From: Nanobdellota archaeon
GTDB lineage: Archaea > Nanobdellota > Nanobdellia > Pacearchaeales > GW2011-AR1
Length of the DNA stretch: 64,000 bases
Direction: 5' to 3'
Assembly: GCA_018815925.1 (NCBI GenBank)
Contig: JAHIWS010000020.1
Location: 28,041-92,040 of the forward strand
The position numbers and the translations under genes were made by a program. This document shows, piece after piece, positions 1-10,200 of the stretch (position 1 is its first letter; every line of letters begins with the position of its first letter). The notes under the pieces are model-generated. The model was given only the letters and a program-made list of their open reading frames with translations. It did not search any database and had not been told where the DNA came from.

Positions 1-311
1 GAAATTGTTTGATTAAGCAAAGAGATCCCCTTTGCTTGGATATTCTGATCTTGTGATAAAATCAATCTATGGGCGGCCCTCATGCTCACTTCAAAAGAGA
101 GTATAAATTTTTTGGATAACTTCTCAATTTCAGGGAAGGCTATCTGTCTTATCACAATTTCAATGTCTTTGTAAATTTGTCTTTCAGTAACCTTAAATTT
201 TTCAGAAAGGCTTTTAACAACTTGCACAGGTATTCCAAAACCTCCGGCTGCATTAAGATAATTCAAAATATCATTTCTCCTTTCTATGTAGTTTCCTTTT
301 TTCTCTGCCAT
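1..311 (-). CDS. Partial HTH-type DNA-binding protein (runs off left edge)
   Basis: Reverse-strand reading frame MAEKKGNYIERRNDILNYLNAAGGFGIPVQVVKSLSEKFKVTERQIYKDIEIVIRQIAFPEIEKLSKKF...; winged-helix-like pattern; no stop before window edge. Confidence 0.7.
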   Translation of the reverse strand, partial: MAEKKGNYIERRNDILNYLNAAGGFGIPVQVVKSLSEKFKVTERQIYKDIEIVIRQIAFPEIEKLSKKFILSFEVSMRAAHRLILSQDQNIQAKGISLLNQTI

Positions 312-370
312 TTTTTGAATCAAATCGAAACAGGTTCTCTCTTAAAGGTCATTTCATATCCAAAACCAAT

Positions 371-471
371 AGTTCAAAGTTCATATCTATAGAAATATGA
401 ACTTTTGAACAATCTCTTGGTTTTTTGCTAAAAGTTCAAATAATCCAATTGAACTTTCTGAACTATTGAAC
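371..471. repeat. Cluster of GTTCAA/TTGAAC repeats in inverted arrangement (iteron/operator-like)
   Basis: GTTCAAAGTTCATAT (372-386) versus ATATGAACTTTTGAAC (395-410); AGTTCAA...TTGAACT (433-455); CTGAAC and TTGAAC up to 471. Confidence 0.7.
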
Positions 472-473
472 AA

Positions 474-2243
474 TCATAAAACCTTATATTGTCCATGAGA
501 TACTTTCTCGATTATTCCTGACACCTCCATTGTTTTGAGTGCATTATTGAAATTAGTTTTACCAATTCCTTTGTTAGCAGCTTTTTCTAATCCTTCATTT
601 GTTTGAAATTCTTTTATTCCTTTTTCCTTAAACCATTTCTTTAAAACTTCAATACATTTGTCCTCTTTGTTCTTTTTGACGAATTCGCCAGAGTAAACCA
701 TTTTAATCTCATCTTCAAGAAATGTAACCAAAAGTTTCATCGGTGGCAACTCTGATTCATTTCTATTCTTTAATTGTTTCAAAACCAAATTTCCTCCCTT
801 CCTTTCTGCTTTAAGAATTGCATCTGCATAATTTGCCAAGTCGCTTGATCCCCTTAACTCATCCATCTCATCTCCAGCAGATCCACCCTTACGATTATGA
901 TGTAACAAAAGAATTGAGCAATTGTACTTTTCGACTAAAGGCCTTAAAGTATCGACAAACAATTCAGATACACTTCCTGCATCATTCTCATCAAAAGAGA
1001 TGGCCCTTCTATAAGTATCAATCACTAATAACTTAGGTTTATGTTCTTCCAATATTTTCTCAATTGCTTCAATGTCTCTTTTTTTATCAATCTTAATTGA
1101 AGAAAAACAAATAAATCCAATATCATATTCTCCCGTCAACCCTAATCCCTTTTTAACCATCGAAGTTCTTTTTTTCATTATCGCATATCCATTCTCTTTA
1201 TCGAGATAAATTACTTTTCCTTTTTTGGATTTGAACTTATTTAAAAAATCATTACCTGACGCAACAGCATAACATATCAAGATAGCCAAAAAAGTTTTCA
1301 AGACTCCTGCCTTTCCGACTAACAAACACACAGATCTATTTGCGATAATCTTTTCAATTATCCACTCTAATCCTTCGGTTTCGTAATCTTTTAAATTGCC
1401 TTCCCAGATAATATTCAGATCAACTTTCTGTTCTTTAATTTCTCGTGGTTTTAATCCATATTTTTCTTCTGCAATTTTTAAAACATTAACAAAATCTACT
1501 TTTCTTAAAGAACCACTTTTTGCATCAGAACAATCCATAAGACCTTCCTTTACTGCGATTGCAGCTGCAGGACCCCCACCAGAATTGCATCTAAAACAGT
1601 GCCACGTATTCTTAAAAGGATTTATCCAAAAGTTAGATTTTGTCTCAGAACCATGAATAGGATGGGAACCATAATATTCACTTCCCTGTTTTTTCAATCC
1701 AGCAGTTCCCCAAATATCTACAACAGATAAGTTATCTATATCCGAATCTTGAATTATTTTTGATACAGGAATTTCTTTCTTATCTTGGAAAGGTTTAACA
1801 AATTCAATAAGCTGATCATAATTAAGATTTGTTATTGGGATGTCATTCATGGCTTCATAAATTTTTCCAGAAGGATGAACTGATCCTGGCCCTATAACCT
1901 GAGTTCCCTGGCTCTGAACCTCTCCAATATGTTCTCCCTCTAATTTTAAAATAATTTTTTTCTTTAACCCTTCAACAAAAAAATAATTATGCATTCCATT
2001 TCCTGTTTTAACCTTAAATGTCTGAGGTAACTTTCCATCTATCAACATCTGCAATTTTGTGCTATCAGCATCTATCACTGCAAGATTATCATATCCACAT
2101 AAAACCCCATAATTCTCATCAGGAAGAAAATTCTTAATTTCACTGTAAGAATATGGTTTGTTAACCCAATCTGATTCAAAAGGCTTTTTCGTTCCCTTTT
2201 TTATCCTACAGAATTTTAAGTTTTGTAATGTTTCTGGTATCAT
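474..2243 (-). CDS. Replication protein: prim-pol-like N-terminus, CHC2-type zinc finger, RepA/AAA_25-like helicase, C-terminal winged helix
   Basis: GVLCGYDNLAVIDAD, GTQVIGPGSVHPSG (prim-pol-like); WHCFRCNSGGG (zinc finger); VCLLVGKAGVLKTFLA (Walker A-like), KLLVIDTYRRA, ILLLHHNRKGG. Confidence 0.85.
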   Translation of the reverse strand: MIPETLQNLKFCRIKKGTKKPFESDWVNKPYSYSEIKNFLPDENYGVLCGYDNLAVIDADSTKLQMLIDGKLPQTFKVKTGNGMHNYFFVEGLKKKIILKLEGEHIGEVQSQGTQVIGPGSVHPSGKIYEAMNDIPITNLNYDQLIEFVKPFQDKKEIPVSKIIQDSDIDNLSVVDIWGTAGLKKQGSEYYGSHPIHGSETKSNFWINPFKNTWHCFRCNSGGGPAAAIAVKEGLMDCSDAKSGSLRKVDFVNVLKIAEEKYGLKPREIKEQKVDLNIIWEGNLKDYETEGLEWIIEKIIANRSVCLLVGKAGVLKTFLAILICYAVASGNDFLNKFKSKKGKVIYLDKENGYAIMKKRTSMVKKGLGLTGEYDIGFICFSSIKIDKKRDIEAIEKILEEHKPKLLVIDTYRRAISFDENDAGSVSELFVDTLRPLVEKYNCSILLLHHNRKGGSAGDEMDELRGSSDLANYADAILKAERKGGNLVLKQLKNRNESELPPMKLLVTFLEDEIKMVYSGEFVKKNKEDKCIEVLKKWFKEKGIKEFQTNEGLEKAANKGIGKTNFNNALKTMEVSGIIEKVSHGQYKVL

Positions 2244-2560
2244 AGTATTTGCTGTCCATATTTAATTTTGTTAATTGGTTCCTGCTTACTAAGCCAGCAG
2301 AAAAAGCATTCCTTCATGTAATAATTTTCTCGAATGAAAATCCTTCCACATTTACATTTGTATATTTTCTCTTCGTCAACTTCCATTCCAGTATTACACT
2401 CAAATCCGAGATTAACAGCACATTCGAAGCAGAGCCAGAGAATATCCCATCTACCACTGCTGTTCTGGTCAACATAATACATTTCTTTTATTCTCCCACA
2501 TAGTTTACATCTCCTTCCTTTTTTCATTTTAAAAATAAAAAGGGGATTTTTCATCCCCAA
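2240..2560 (-). CDS. Small zinc-binding protein (multiple CxxC)
   Basis: CKLCGRIKE, CFEC, CKCGRIF, CFFCW. Confidence 0.6.
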   Translation of the reverse strand: MGMKNPLFIFKMKKGRRCKLCGRIKEMYYVDQNSSGRWDILWLCFECAVNLGFECNTGMEVDEEKIYKCKCGRIFIRENYYMKECFFCWLSKQEPINKIKYGQQIL

Positions 2561-2564
2561 AAAA

Positions 2565-2885
2565 TTAAAGTGGCTTTAAGACAATCATTTCCTTTCCAAA
2601 TTTCGGACTTTTGTCTTTAGTGATTTTCACTTTCTGACCAATCCAATTGACGTCATCTTCGCCGTACTTTCCAATCAAATTTGAAATTGAAAAGTTGTTC
2701 AAGAAAACATCAAACTTCAATTGTCCGCTGTCTACTGTTGCCACTAATCTGTCGCCATGCTTGGTTTCCAGGTCCTTAATTTTCTGGATGGAAACATCCA
2801 TTTCCTTAACATATTCCAGATCTTCATCGGACGTCGGTTTGACCTTGATGGTCGGCAGAATTTCTTTAGCTTTTCTAAGCACCAT
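2565..2885 (-). CDS. Small hypothetical protein of the element, possibly OB-fold/ssDNA-binding
   Basis: ORF packed between element genes; beta-rich C-terminus; function is a guess. Confidence 0.5.
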   Translation of the reverse strand: MVLRKAKEILPTIKVKPTSDEDLEYVKEMDVSIQKIKDLETKHGDRLVATVDSGQLKFDVFLNNFSISNLIGKYGEDDVNWIGQKVKITKDKSPKFGKEMIVLKPL

Positions 2886-2925
2886 TGTTTAACCTCCTGC
2901 AATTTAATTATCTCTTCGAAGAGCA

Positions 2926-3111
2926 TCATTTTTCCGCCTCCTCTAAAGTCGAAATTTCAGAAATAGAAAGGAGGACAATTTTCCCAGTTTTATCTCTAAT
3001 TTTTATAAAAGAATTGTCTGCAGCTAACAAATGCCCACGGTAATAAAAGCTACTCCTTAAAATTATTTTGACATATTTCCCAATCAAATTATTACAATCA
3101 ATCGAATCCAT
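2926..3111 (-). CDS. Sm/Lsm-like small protein
   Basis: LIGKYVKIILRSSFYYRGHLLAADNSFIKIRDKTGKIVLLSISEI resembles an Sm-fold core. Confidence 0.55.
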   Translation of the reverse strand: MDSIDCNNLIGKYVKIILRSSFYYRGHLLAADNSFIKIRDKTGKIVLLSISEISTLEEAEK

Positions 3112-3113
3112 TT

Positions 3114-3296
3114 TTACCTCTTTTTTTTAATCTCCTCGAGAATTTGATTTAATTTTACTTCGACACTTTTTGATTGAAACATTCTTGATCGACAAAAAGA
3201 GGTTACAGTAGGGAACCCTTCCATCTTCGCAAGTTTCTCCAATCTCTCTTTCTCTTCCTTCGTCGCCTTTATCATAACGAAATGATTTTTAGCCAT
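3114..3296 (-). CDS. Small basic protein, possible ribbon-helix-helix regulator
   Basis: HFVMIKATKEEKERLEKLAKMEGFPTVTSFCRSRM pattern. Confidence 0.5.
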   Translation of the reverse strand: MAKNHFVMIKATKEEKERLEKLAKMEGFPTVTSFCRSRMFQSKSVEVKLNQILEEIKKKR

Positions 3297-3498
3297 TTTT
3301 CACCTCTTCAAATTTAATAAGTGTATTTTTTCCAGTGCTAAGAATTATAATTTGCCCATTCATTTTCAAAATTTCAAGAATTTCTTTAACAGTTCTGTAT
3401 CTCAACATAGCCTCTGAACAGATTTGGGAAGGAGAAACAGCTACATCTTTCTCCCTTAGATAATTTAACACCTTTTGAATAGATTTTGTATTTGCCAT
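3289..3498 (-). CDS. Winged-helix DNA-binding protein
   Basis: IQKVLNYLREKDVAVSPSQICSEAMLRYRTVKEILEILKMNGQIII. Confidence 0.6.
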   Translation of the reverse strand: MANTKSIQKVLNYLREKDVAVSPSQICSEAMLRYRTVKEILEILKMNGQIIILSTGKNTLIKFEEVKNG

Positions 3499-3503
3499 CT
3501 TGT

Positions 3504-3566
3504 TTGATATTTAATATCAATCAATAGTTCTTTTTTTATAAATCTTTTGGTTGGATATTAAGTATC
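3504..3566. promoter_or_regulatory. Operator-like palindromes in a divergent promoter
   Basis: Perfect palindrome TTGATATTTAATATCAA (3504-3520); related imperfect GATATTAAGTATC (3554-3566). Confidence 0.55.
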
Positions 3567-3622
3567 ATACTAATACTACACAATGACAACATTTATAAAA
3601 TCAGTTTGACATAAAATACAAT

Positions 3623-4540
3623 ATGGATATAAAAAAGAGCAGCAGCGGAAGAGACAAGATAAAAGTTATTGAAAGTGTCCCATATAGCCAATTAATATTT
3701 TTGATCTCCTCTGGAAAAACCTATGCATTAGAGATAGCTAAAGCCAGAGGGAAAAAAGATAGCTCCCCAACAGCAAAACAATTGGACCAGTTAAAAAAAA
3801 GGGGGTTTCTAACTTCAAAAAAAGGGGGGTTACTTAATAAGAATATTTATTCAATTAATTGGAAAAAAATTAATAAAGAATTTGTCAATTATGTTTTTAA
3901 CATTTTCGAGAAAGATGTTAAAGATTATAAAAAAATAAGTAAAAAAGAGCAGGATGAACCAAAGGAAAATCACTACAACGAACTTCTAAAAAAAATAAAA
4001 ACCAAAAACTTTGATAAGGATATCAAAAACCACGAGTACCTCATCACGTTATTAAAACTTACCTTCCCTCTTGTTGAGAATAGAGAAAAAACCATTAGAG
4101 AGATATTTGAAGATTTAAGAATAAATTTTCCTCAACCACCAGGCACTTTTGTTGATCACCCTTCAAAATTTCATGATGAAAAAAAGAGAAGAGAATCAGG
4201 AGAATACTACACAGATCTTATTGAAGGGAGAAAAAGAGATGAAAAATACGCCCAACTAGAAGAGTTCATTAAAATAACAAGAGGTGTTTCAGATACAGTT
4301 GGAATGCGTGGTATTGAACGTCTATGGAAATATCTGCAAATCAAATATACTGCTTCACACCCAAATAATGAAATAAGAAAAGAATTATTGCAAACAGTTC
4401 CAAAAGAGGTGATGGAAATTATAAAAGAAAATTGTTTCAAAGGAACAAAACCCACCGAAAATAAAGAAGAAGATTCTGAAAATGCAAATCAAAATGTTGT
4501 CTTATCGACGGAAAAAGGAGAAATTGAAAATGAAAAGTAA
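3623..4540 (+). CDS. Element-encoded protein with N-terminal winged-helix-like region
   Basis: Long ORF transcribed divergently from the element operon. Confidence 0.6.
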   Translation: MDIKKSSSGRDKIKVIESVPYSQLIFLISSGKTYALEIAKARGKKDSSPTAKQLDQLKKRGFLTSKKGGLLNKNIYSINWKKINKEFVNYVFNIFEKDVKDYKKISKKEQDEPKENHYNELLKKIKTKNFDKDIKNHEYLITLLKLTFPLVENREKTIREIFEDLRINFPQPPGTFVDHPSKFHDEKKRRESGEYYTDLIEGRKRDEKYAQLEEFIKITRGVSDTVGMRGIERLWKYLQIKYTASHPNNEIRKELLQTVPKEVMEIIKENCFKGTKPTENKEEDSENANQNVVLSTEKGEIENEK

Positions 4541-4636
4541 ATGTTCCTTTTATACCACACCTATCCTAAAACAGATACCGGCCCAATATGTTCTTACAGC
4601 CCCTGATACCCTCGAATTTAAAGGTTTTAGCTCTAT

Positions 4637-5788
4637 GTGCATTCTTGGTACTTTACAGGCTTAATTCCAGGAATCCACATAAATCTTGTAGGGGTTTCTA
4701 TTGTTTCTTTATCAGCATCTTTACTAGCATCTATAAACCCTCTTTATCTTTTGATTTTTATTGTTGCAACGGCAATCACCCACACTTTTCTTGATTTTAT
4801 TCCTAGTGTTTTTTTAGGATGCCCAGACACAGACACAGAACTTTCAATTTTACCGGGCCATGAACTTTTAAAAAAAGGCCAAGGATATTCTGCAATAATG
4901 CTAACTGCCTATGGGAGTCTAGCAGCAATATTTTTATTACTTATTATTACTTGGCCTTCAATAATAATTATTTCAAAAATACAAAACATTCTTCCAATAA
5001 TAATTCCAGGATTATTAGTATTAGCTACTCTTTTTTTAATTTCAACAGAAAAAAATAAATCAAAGGCGATATTTGCCTTTCTCTTAACAGGAATCTTAGG
5101 ATTAATTATTTTAAATTTAGAAAAAGTTGACCAACCTCTTCTTCCTTTATTAACAGGATTATTTGGAGGGGCAACAATTTTATTATCTATAAAAAACAAA
5201 ACCCAAATTCCCAAACAAACTCTTAAACTAACAAAAACTAAAATTTCCAAACCCATCTTAGGAGCTTTAATAGCATCCCCAATATGCTCTTTTCTTCCAG
5301 GTTTAGGATCAGGACAAGCAGCAATCATAGGAAATTCAATTGCCCAAACAAATAAAAAAGGTTTTCTAATTTTATTAGGTGCAACAAATACTTTAGTAAT
5401 GGGTTTTTCTTTTATCTCATTGTATGCAATATTAAAAACAAGAACAGGAGCAGCATCAGCAATTAAAGAAATTTTGGGAACCTTGGAAACAAATTATTTA
5501 ATTTTAATCCTGTTAGTAATTTTAATTTCAGGAGTAATTTCTTTTTATTTAACAAAAAACTTAGCAAAATTCTTTTCACACAAAATAACAAAAATAAATT
5601 ACACAAAAATTTCCCTAGCGACCCTATTAATATTAACACTAATTGTTGTCTTAGTTTCAGGTTTTTGGGGCTTGCTGATTTTAATAATCTCAACTCTAAC
5701 AGGAATCTATTGCATCAAACTAAAAGTAAAAAGAACTCTTATGATGGGTTGTCTAATGTTACAGACGATTTTATGGTATTTGTTTTAA
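4637..5788 (+). CDS. TctA/DUF112-like archaeal membrane protein, 5' end apparently disrupted
   Basis: FTGLIPGIHINLV, SPICSFLPGLGSGQAAIIGN and multiple TM helices; the N-terminus continues only in other frames. Confidence 0.7.
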   Translation: MHSWYFTGLIPGIHINLVGVSIVSLSASLLASINPLYLLIFIVATAITHTFLDFIPSVFLGCPDTDTELSILPGHELLKKGQGYSAIMLTAYGSLAAIFLLLIITWPSIIIISKIQNILPIIIPGLLVLATLFLISTEKNKSKAIFAFLLTGILGLIILNLEKVDQPLLPLLTGLFGGATILLSIKNKTQIPKQTLKLTKTKISKPILGALIASPICSFLPGLGSGQAAIIGNSIAQTNKKGFLILLGATNTLVMGFSFISLYAILKTRTGAASAIKEILGTLETNYLILILLVILISGVISFYLTKNLAKFFSHKITKINYTKISLATLLILTLIVVLVSGFWGLLILIISTLTGIYCIKLKVKRTLMMGCLMLQTILWYLF

Positions 5789-7197
5789 GCTTCAACCTCT
5801 CTCCAACAGCCAGGACACAAATTCTCTGCAGGCAAACCAACTGCCTCAACCATATCATTAAAATATTGAAATTTCAGACTAGTCAAACCTAAATCCATCC
5901 TAATAACTTCCACCATCCGGCCATATTTTTCAGAGTTCTCATCTGTATAAGATGTAATATCAAAAACATCTCTACCTTCAACTTTTTTCATTGCTCTTCT
6001 AGTAGCTAAATCCATTATTGATTTTGATCTTGAAAAATTTAAAAAATTACAAGCATGTGTCAAAGGTGGACAAGAAATCCTGGCATGAACCTCTGTTGCA
6101 CCATGTTTAAACAATTCTCGAACCTTTTCTTTTAATTGTGTTCCTCTAACAATAGAATCTTCTGTAATTATAATTTTTTTATTTTTAATAATTCTCCTAT
6201 TTCCAATTAATTTATACTCTGCAACTAAATCCCTTATTTTTTGATCTTGAGGCATAAAACTCCTCCCCCATGTCGGAGTATACTTTACAAAACCCCTCTC
6301 ATAAGGCAAACCACTCTTATTACTATATCCTATCCCGCTCCCAACACCAGAATCAGGGATTCCAAAAACAAAATCAACATCAAACCCTCCCTCATCTAAA
6401 TCTCTTTGAGCAAGAAATTCTCCAAATTGATACCTAATTTGTTCAGCATTAACCCCTTCATAACAAGAAGTAGGAAAACCATAATAAATTGGTAAAAAAG
6501 TACATAATTGTAATTTATTTCTAGGTTCTTTCAACTGCCTATACACTTCATTTGTCAAAAGCCCAATTTCTCCAGGCCCTAAATCTTTTTCAAATTCAAA
6601 ACCAAGATTTTCAAAAGCAGTAGTTTCAGAAGTAGCAGCCATACTGCCAAGCTTTCTTCCAACAACAATAGGAGTCCTACCAGATTTATCTCTAGCAAGA
6701 TAAATTCCCTCTTTAGTAAGTAACATTAATGAAGAACTTCCCTTAATCTCATTTTGCATAATCTCAATACCCTCAACAAAACTTTTTCCTTGAGAAATTA
6801 GATTAGCAATTAACTCAACTTGATTAAATTCTTCCTCAGTATTTTCAATAAAATTTTTTCCTTTTTCAAGCTCTCTTAAAGCAAGTTTCTCTAAATTTGC
6901 AATTTTTCCAACATGTGCTAACGCATAATTCCCTAAATGTGATTTAATTTTAAATGGTTGCACTTCATAATCACTAACAACCCCAATTCCACTCCTGGCC
7001 TTAACATTTTCTTTAAAATTAAAAAGCTGGGGTCTAAAAGGATAAAGCCCAATACTTTTTATCTTATAGTGAATATCTTTCCTATCATAAACAGCCATCC
7101 CTCCAATTTTAGTTCCCAAATGAAACTGGTAATCTGTTCCATAAAACAAATCATCTACACAATTTCGATCTGAAACAATTCCAAATATCCCTGACAT
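5785..7197 (-). CDS. purF: Amidophosphoribosyltransferase-like protein (PurF family), catalytic Cys replaced by Ser
   Basis: MSGIFGIVS N-terminus; PRTase part FVFGIPDSGVGSGIGYSN, KIIITEDSIVRGTQLKEKV. Confidence 0.8.
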   Translation of the reverse strand: MSGIFGIVSDRNCVDDLFYGTDYQFHLGTKIGGMAVYDRKDIHYKIKSIGLYPFRPQLFNFKENVKARSGIGVVSDYEVQPFKIKSHLGNYALAHVGKIANLEKLALRELEKGKNFIENTEEEFNQVELIANLISQGKSFVEGIEIMQNEIKGSSSLMLLTKEGIYLARDKSGRTPIVVGRKLGSMAATSETTAFENLGFEFEKDLGPGEIGLLTNEVYRQLKEPRNKLQLCTFLPIYYGFPTSCYEGVNAEQIRYQFGEFLAQRDLDEGGFDVDFVFGIPDSGVGSGIGYSNKSGLPYERGFVKYTPTWGRSFMPQDQKIRDLVAEYKLIGNRRIIKNKKIIITEDSIVRGTQLKEKVRELFKHGATEVHARISCPPLTHACNFLNFSRSKSIMDLATRRAMKKVEGRDVFDITSYTDENSEKYGRMVEVIRMDLGLTSLKFQYFNDMVEAVGLPAENLCPGCWREVEA

Positions 7198-7249
7198 AAA
7201 AACAAAAATTCAACCCCTCTTTTAAATTAAATTGTGGTAAAATAGGTAA

Positions 7250-10200
7250 TTAAACCCATTCTCCTAAACCTGTTTGTTTTTCAGCTTCCTTACCAAAAAT
7301 ACTATCAATATATCCTTTAACAAGTTCAAGGTTTTGTTTTACATAGGGTGAAAGATTATACTGCTTGGCTAAATTAAGCGCAGGTTCTAAATACTTTTTA
7401 ATTCCACCTTCATGAACTGTAAAAATTATTTTACCTCCACACTTAGGACAAATCCCTGTTAAAGGAGGCCTCCTTAAAATCTCATTGCAAGCAACACACC
7501 TAAATTCTTGGGTAGAAAACTTTCTTAAATTCCCCCTAAGATCTTTCATAAAATGTCTTTCAATTACTAACCTTGCTGTATCTGAAGTGTCGACAGCCCT
7601 TATTTTCTCAACTAACTCCATTTGATGTTTAAGTTTTTCTTGCATTGTTCCAAGACTTTTATAAGAAGAACATCTTATTCCTTTATTAAAATCAAAGGTA
7701 TCATGTGTATAACCCATTCCAATAAAAGGATTTTCTCCTTTGTCCAATAAACTTTTAACATTTTTTATTTTTACTTCAGACGAGTGTTTTTTTTGTTCAG
7801 CAGCCCGATAAAGTTCTAAAGGATAGCTCTTTACAAATTCAAAATCTAAAATCTGATCATCTACTTCCCCTGCATCAATTTTTGCATTTAAAACTAATGG
7901 AGCATCTTGGGTTCCTCCTCTGTGGCTTGGCAAAAACTGTCTTGAAAAATTTAACAAAACATCGCCCAACAACATCACAGCCATTTCATCACCATCACAA
8001 TCTCTTCTAATAGCCGCGTGCATATAAGGAGAAGCTAAAAGCCCAAGAGTTTTTGAAAAACCAATAAATCTACAAATTACTCCTGCACAATTATGGGGTG
8101 CCATACACACACCCATTTTACCTATTAAGTCATCCCTATTTTTTACATTATAAAAAGGTTTTAATTTGTAAAACCTAACAAGTTCCTCATCAACAAAATT
8201 AGCAACCCTAATAAAAACATCATCAGCTTTTTCATCAGGTGTATCAGGAGAACTTGGAAGAAGAATATCATGAGGCATTAATTCTATTATTTGTTCTTCA
8301 TTTACAATATCTTTTCCATCTATATCCTTAACATACCCCAGGTCCCTTAATTTTTCAACATCCACACCTATTTCCCTTGGTTTAAATGCAACCAAAGGAA
8401 GTTCAGTAGCATCAAACCTAATTGTCCCATCTTTATTTACTTGCAGCTCATTTCTTGCTCTTAAAATGCCTTTAGAAAGATTTTCCATCATATGTCCCTC
8501 TGAACTCGTACCTCTAACCCCTTTAATTAACAAAGGTATTTCTGTTTTTGAAAGCCCAAGATTTCCAACTGCTTCATTAAAAAAATGATTTATGTCCAAA
8601 GAAAAAGTACAATAAGTTTGTTTATATTCATGTTCTTCACAAGCAACAAAACTTTTTTCCTTGCACCTAGGACAATAATACATTTTTCGAGTTTTACACC
8701 CGCAAATTTCACAAACAGAATAAATTGTTTCTTTTTTACACTTATCACAATTGTAAATTGGAAATGCACTTCTAACACTCCCTTGCTCACAAGCAGCCTG
8801 AATACTCCTTAATCTTCCTCCTTCTTTTCCAACAGGAAATAAAACATTTGGGCTTCCAACAAGTTTCCTAAGTTTTGCTTTTTCAGGGCGCCCCATTCGT
8901 GCCCCAATAAATTCTCCTGATTTATCTCTAATTTCAAACTCAGAAACAGAATTAACAATCTCCAAAATATTTTTACCAGATTTGAATTTATTTTCATCCA
9001 TAAAATCCCTTAATAAATTTTTTTTATTGCAAACAAGTTCAAAATCAAGACCAAGATTAGCCAATAAAGCTTTACTATGTTCTTTATTTAAAACAACATT
9101 TTCAATTGTAACCACATGTTCTATACCTAATAATTCCAAAGCTCGCTTTCCTTGCTTAAAATTTTCTTGATCTATTTTTGCATATGGAAAAATTATTTTT
9201 CCATCAATCTTTGAAACTTTTAACCATTCAATAAGATTAAAAAATTCTAAAGGAGAAATTTCCTTCCAATAAAAAATATAATTTGGGTGCAAAGAAATCT
9301 CAAATTCCCTGCTTATTTTAACAGCCGTATCAAAATCTATATTAAAAAAATTTAAATTTCTTGAAAATTCTTTATCTTTCTCTTGTAATTCCAACCCCCA
9401 CCACTCTTCAACATATCCTGGTTTAATCAAATCAGCATTTCTGTTTGCAACATCACTAAAAGGAAAAAGAATGTCCCCTAGATAAATAATCTCCTCTACA
9501 TCAGGGTAAAATAATTTTGCTTCTTCAATTGATTTTAATTTTTTTACACTTCCATTAAATAATTTAACTATAGGCCCATCTATCTGATCACAAACCGTGA
9601 TTGCTGCCCCTTTAGTTGGTTTTTCAATCTTTAATTGACTTCCAATAGCCAAAAAACTATCTGTTATTGCCATTGTAGCAGGGTGTACAGAAGCTGCACT
9701 AAATCCAGACACCCTTCCCCTTCCATACCTAAATCTAAACGCTCCTGATCTTGAAGGATGCCCAAAAACAGGTCTTCCAGCAACAAGATCTTTAATATAA
9801 GTTGGGGAATCAAGTGCCTTTCCCACATCCCTTTTTTCATGAATTTTAATATACTCTTCAAGAAAATCAAAACCAGTGGATTTAAATCCTCTTTTTTTTA
9901 AACTTGTCAAAAGCCTAAAACCTTTTGCAGCTTTTTGAGCCAAACCTTCTCCAAGAATTAAACAAAATCCACTCCTCAAATAATTAGTTTCAACTCTTTC
10001 TAAATTTTTATAATTAGATACTTCAAGTTTTTCAGAAGGATCTCCTGAAACTTGGATAGGAAGATTCTTTGCTAAAAAAAGTGTTTCTTCTTCTGTAGGC
10101 ATATATTGGAGATTAGTGATTCTATCATGAAAATCAGAGAGTTCTGTAAATACTCTTTTTATTTCTTCCTCTGAAGGATCATGTTTTTCATACCCAAACA

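Noticed and set aside
177-392. 71-aa plus-strand ORF in track
   Set aside because: Antisense to a better HTH-like minus-strand frame running off the left edge and to the repeat region.
818-1036. Plus-strand ORFs antisense to the replicase (also 1396-1656)
   Set aside because: No motif support; opposite strand encodes a clear domain-bearing protein.
4909-5328. 139-aa minus-strand ORF
   Set aside because: Antisense shadow of a multi-TM permease; no recognisable motif.
8585-8997. Several small ORFs overlapping PolD large subunit
   Set aside because: Shadow frames of a conserved essential gene.
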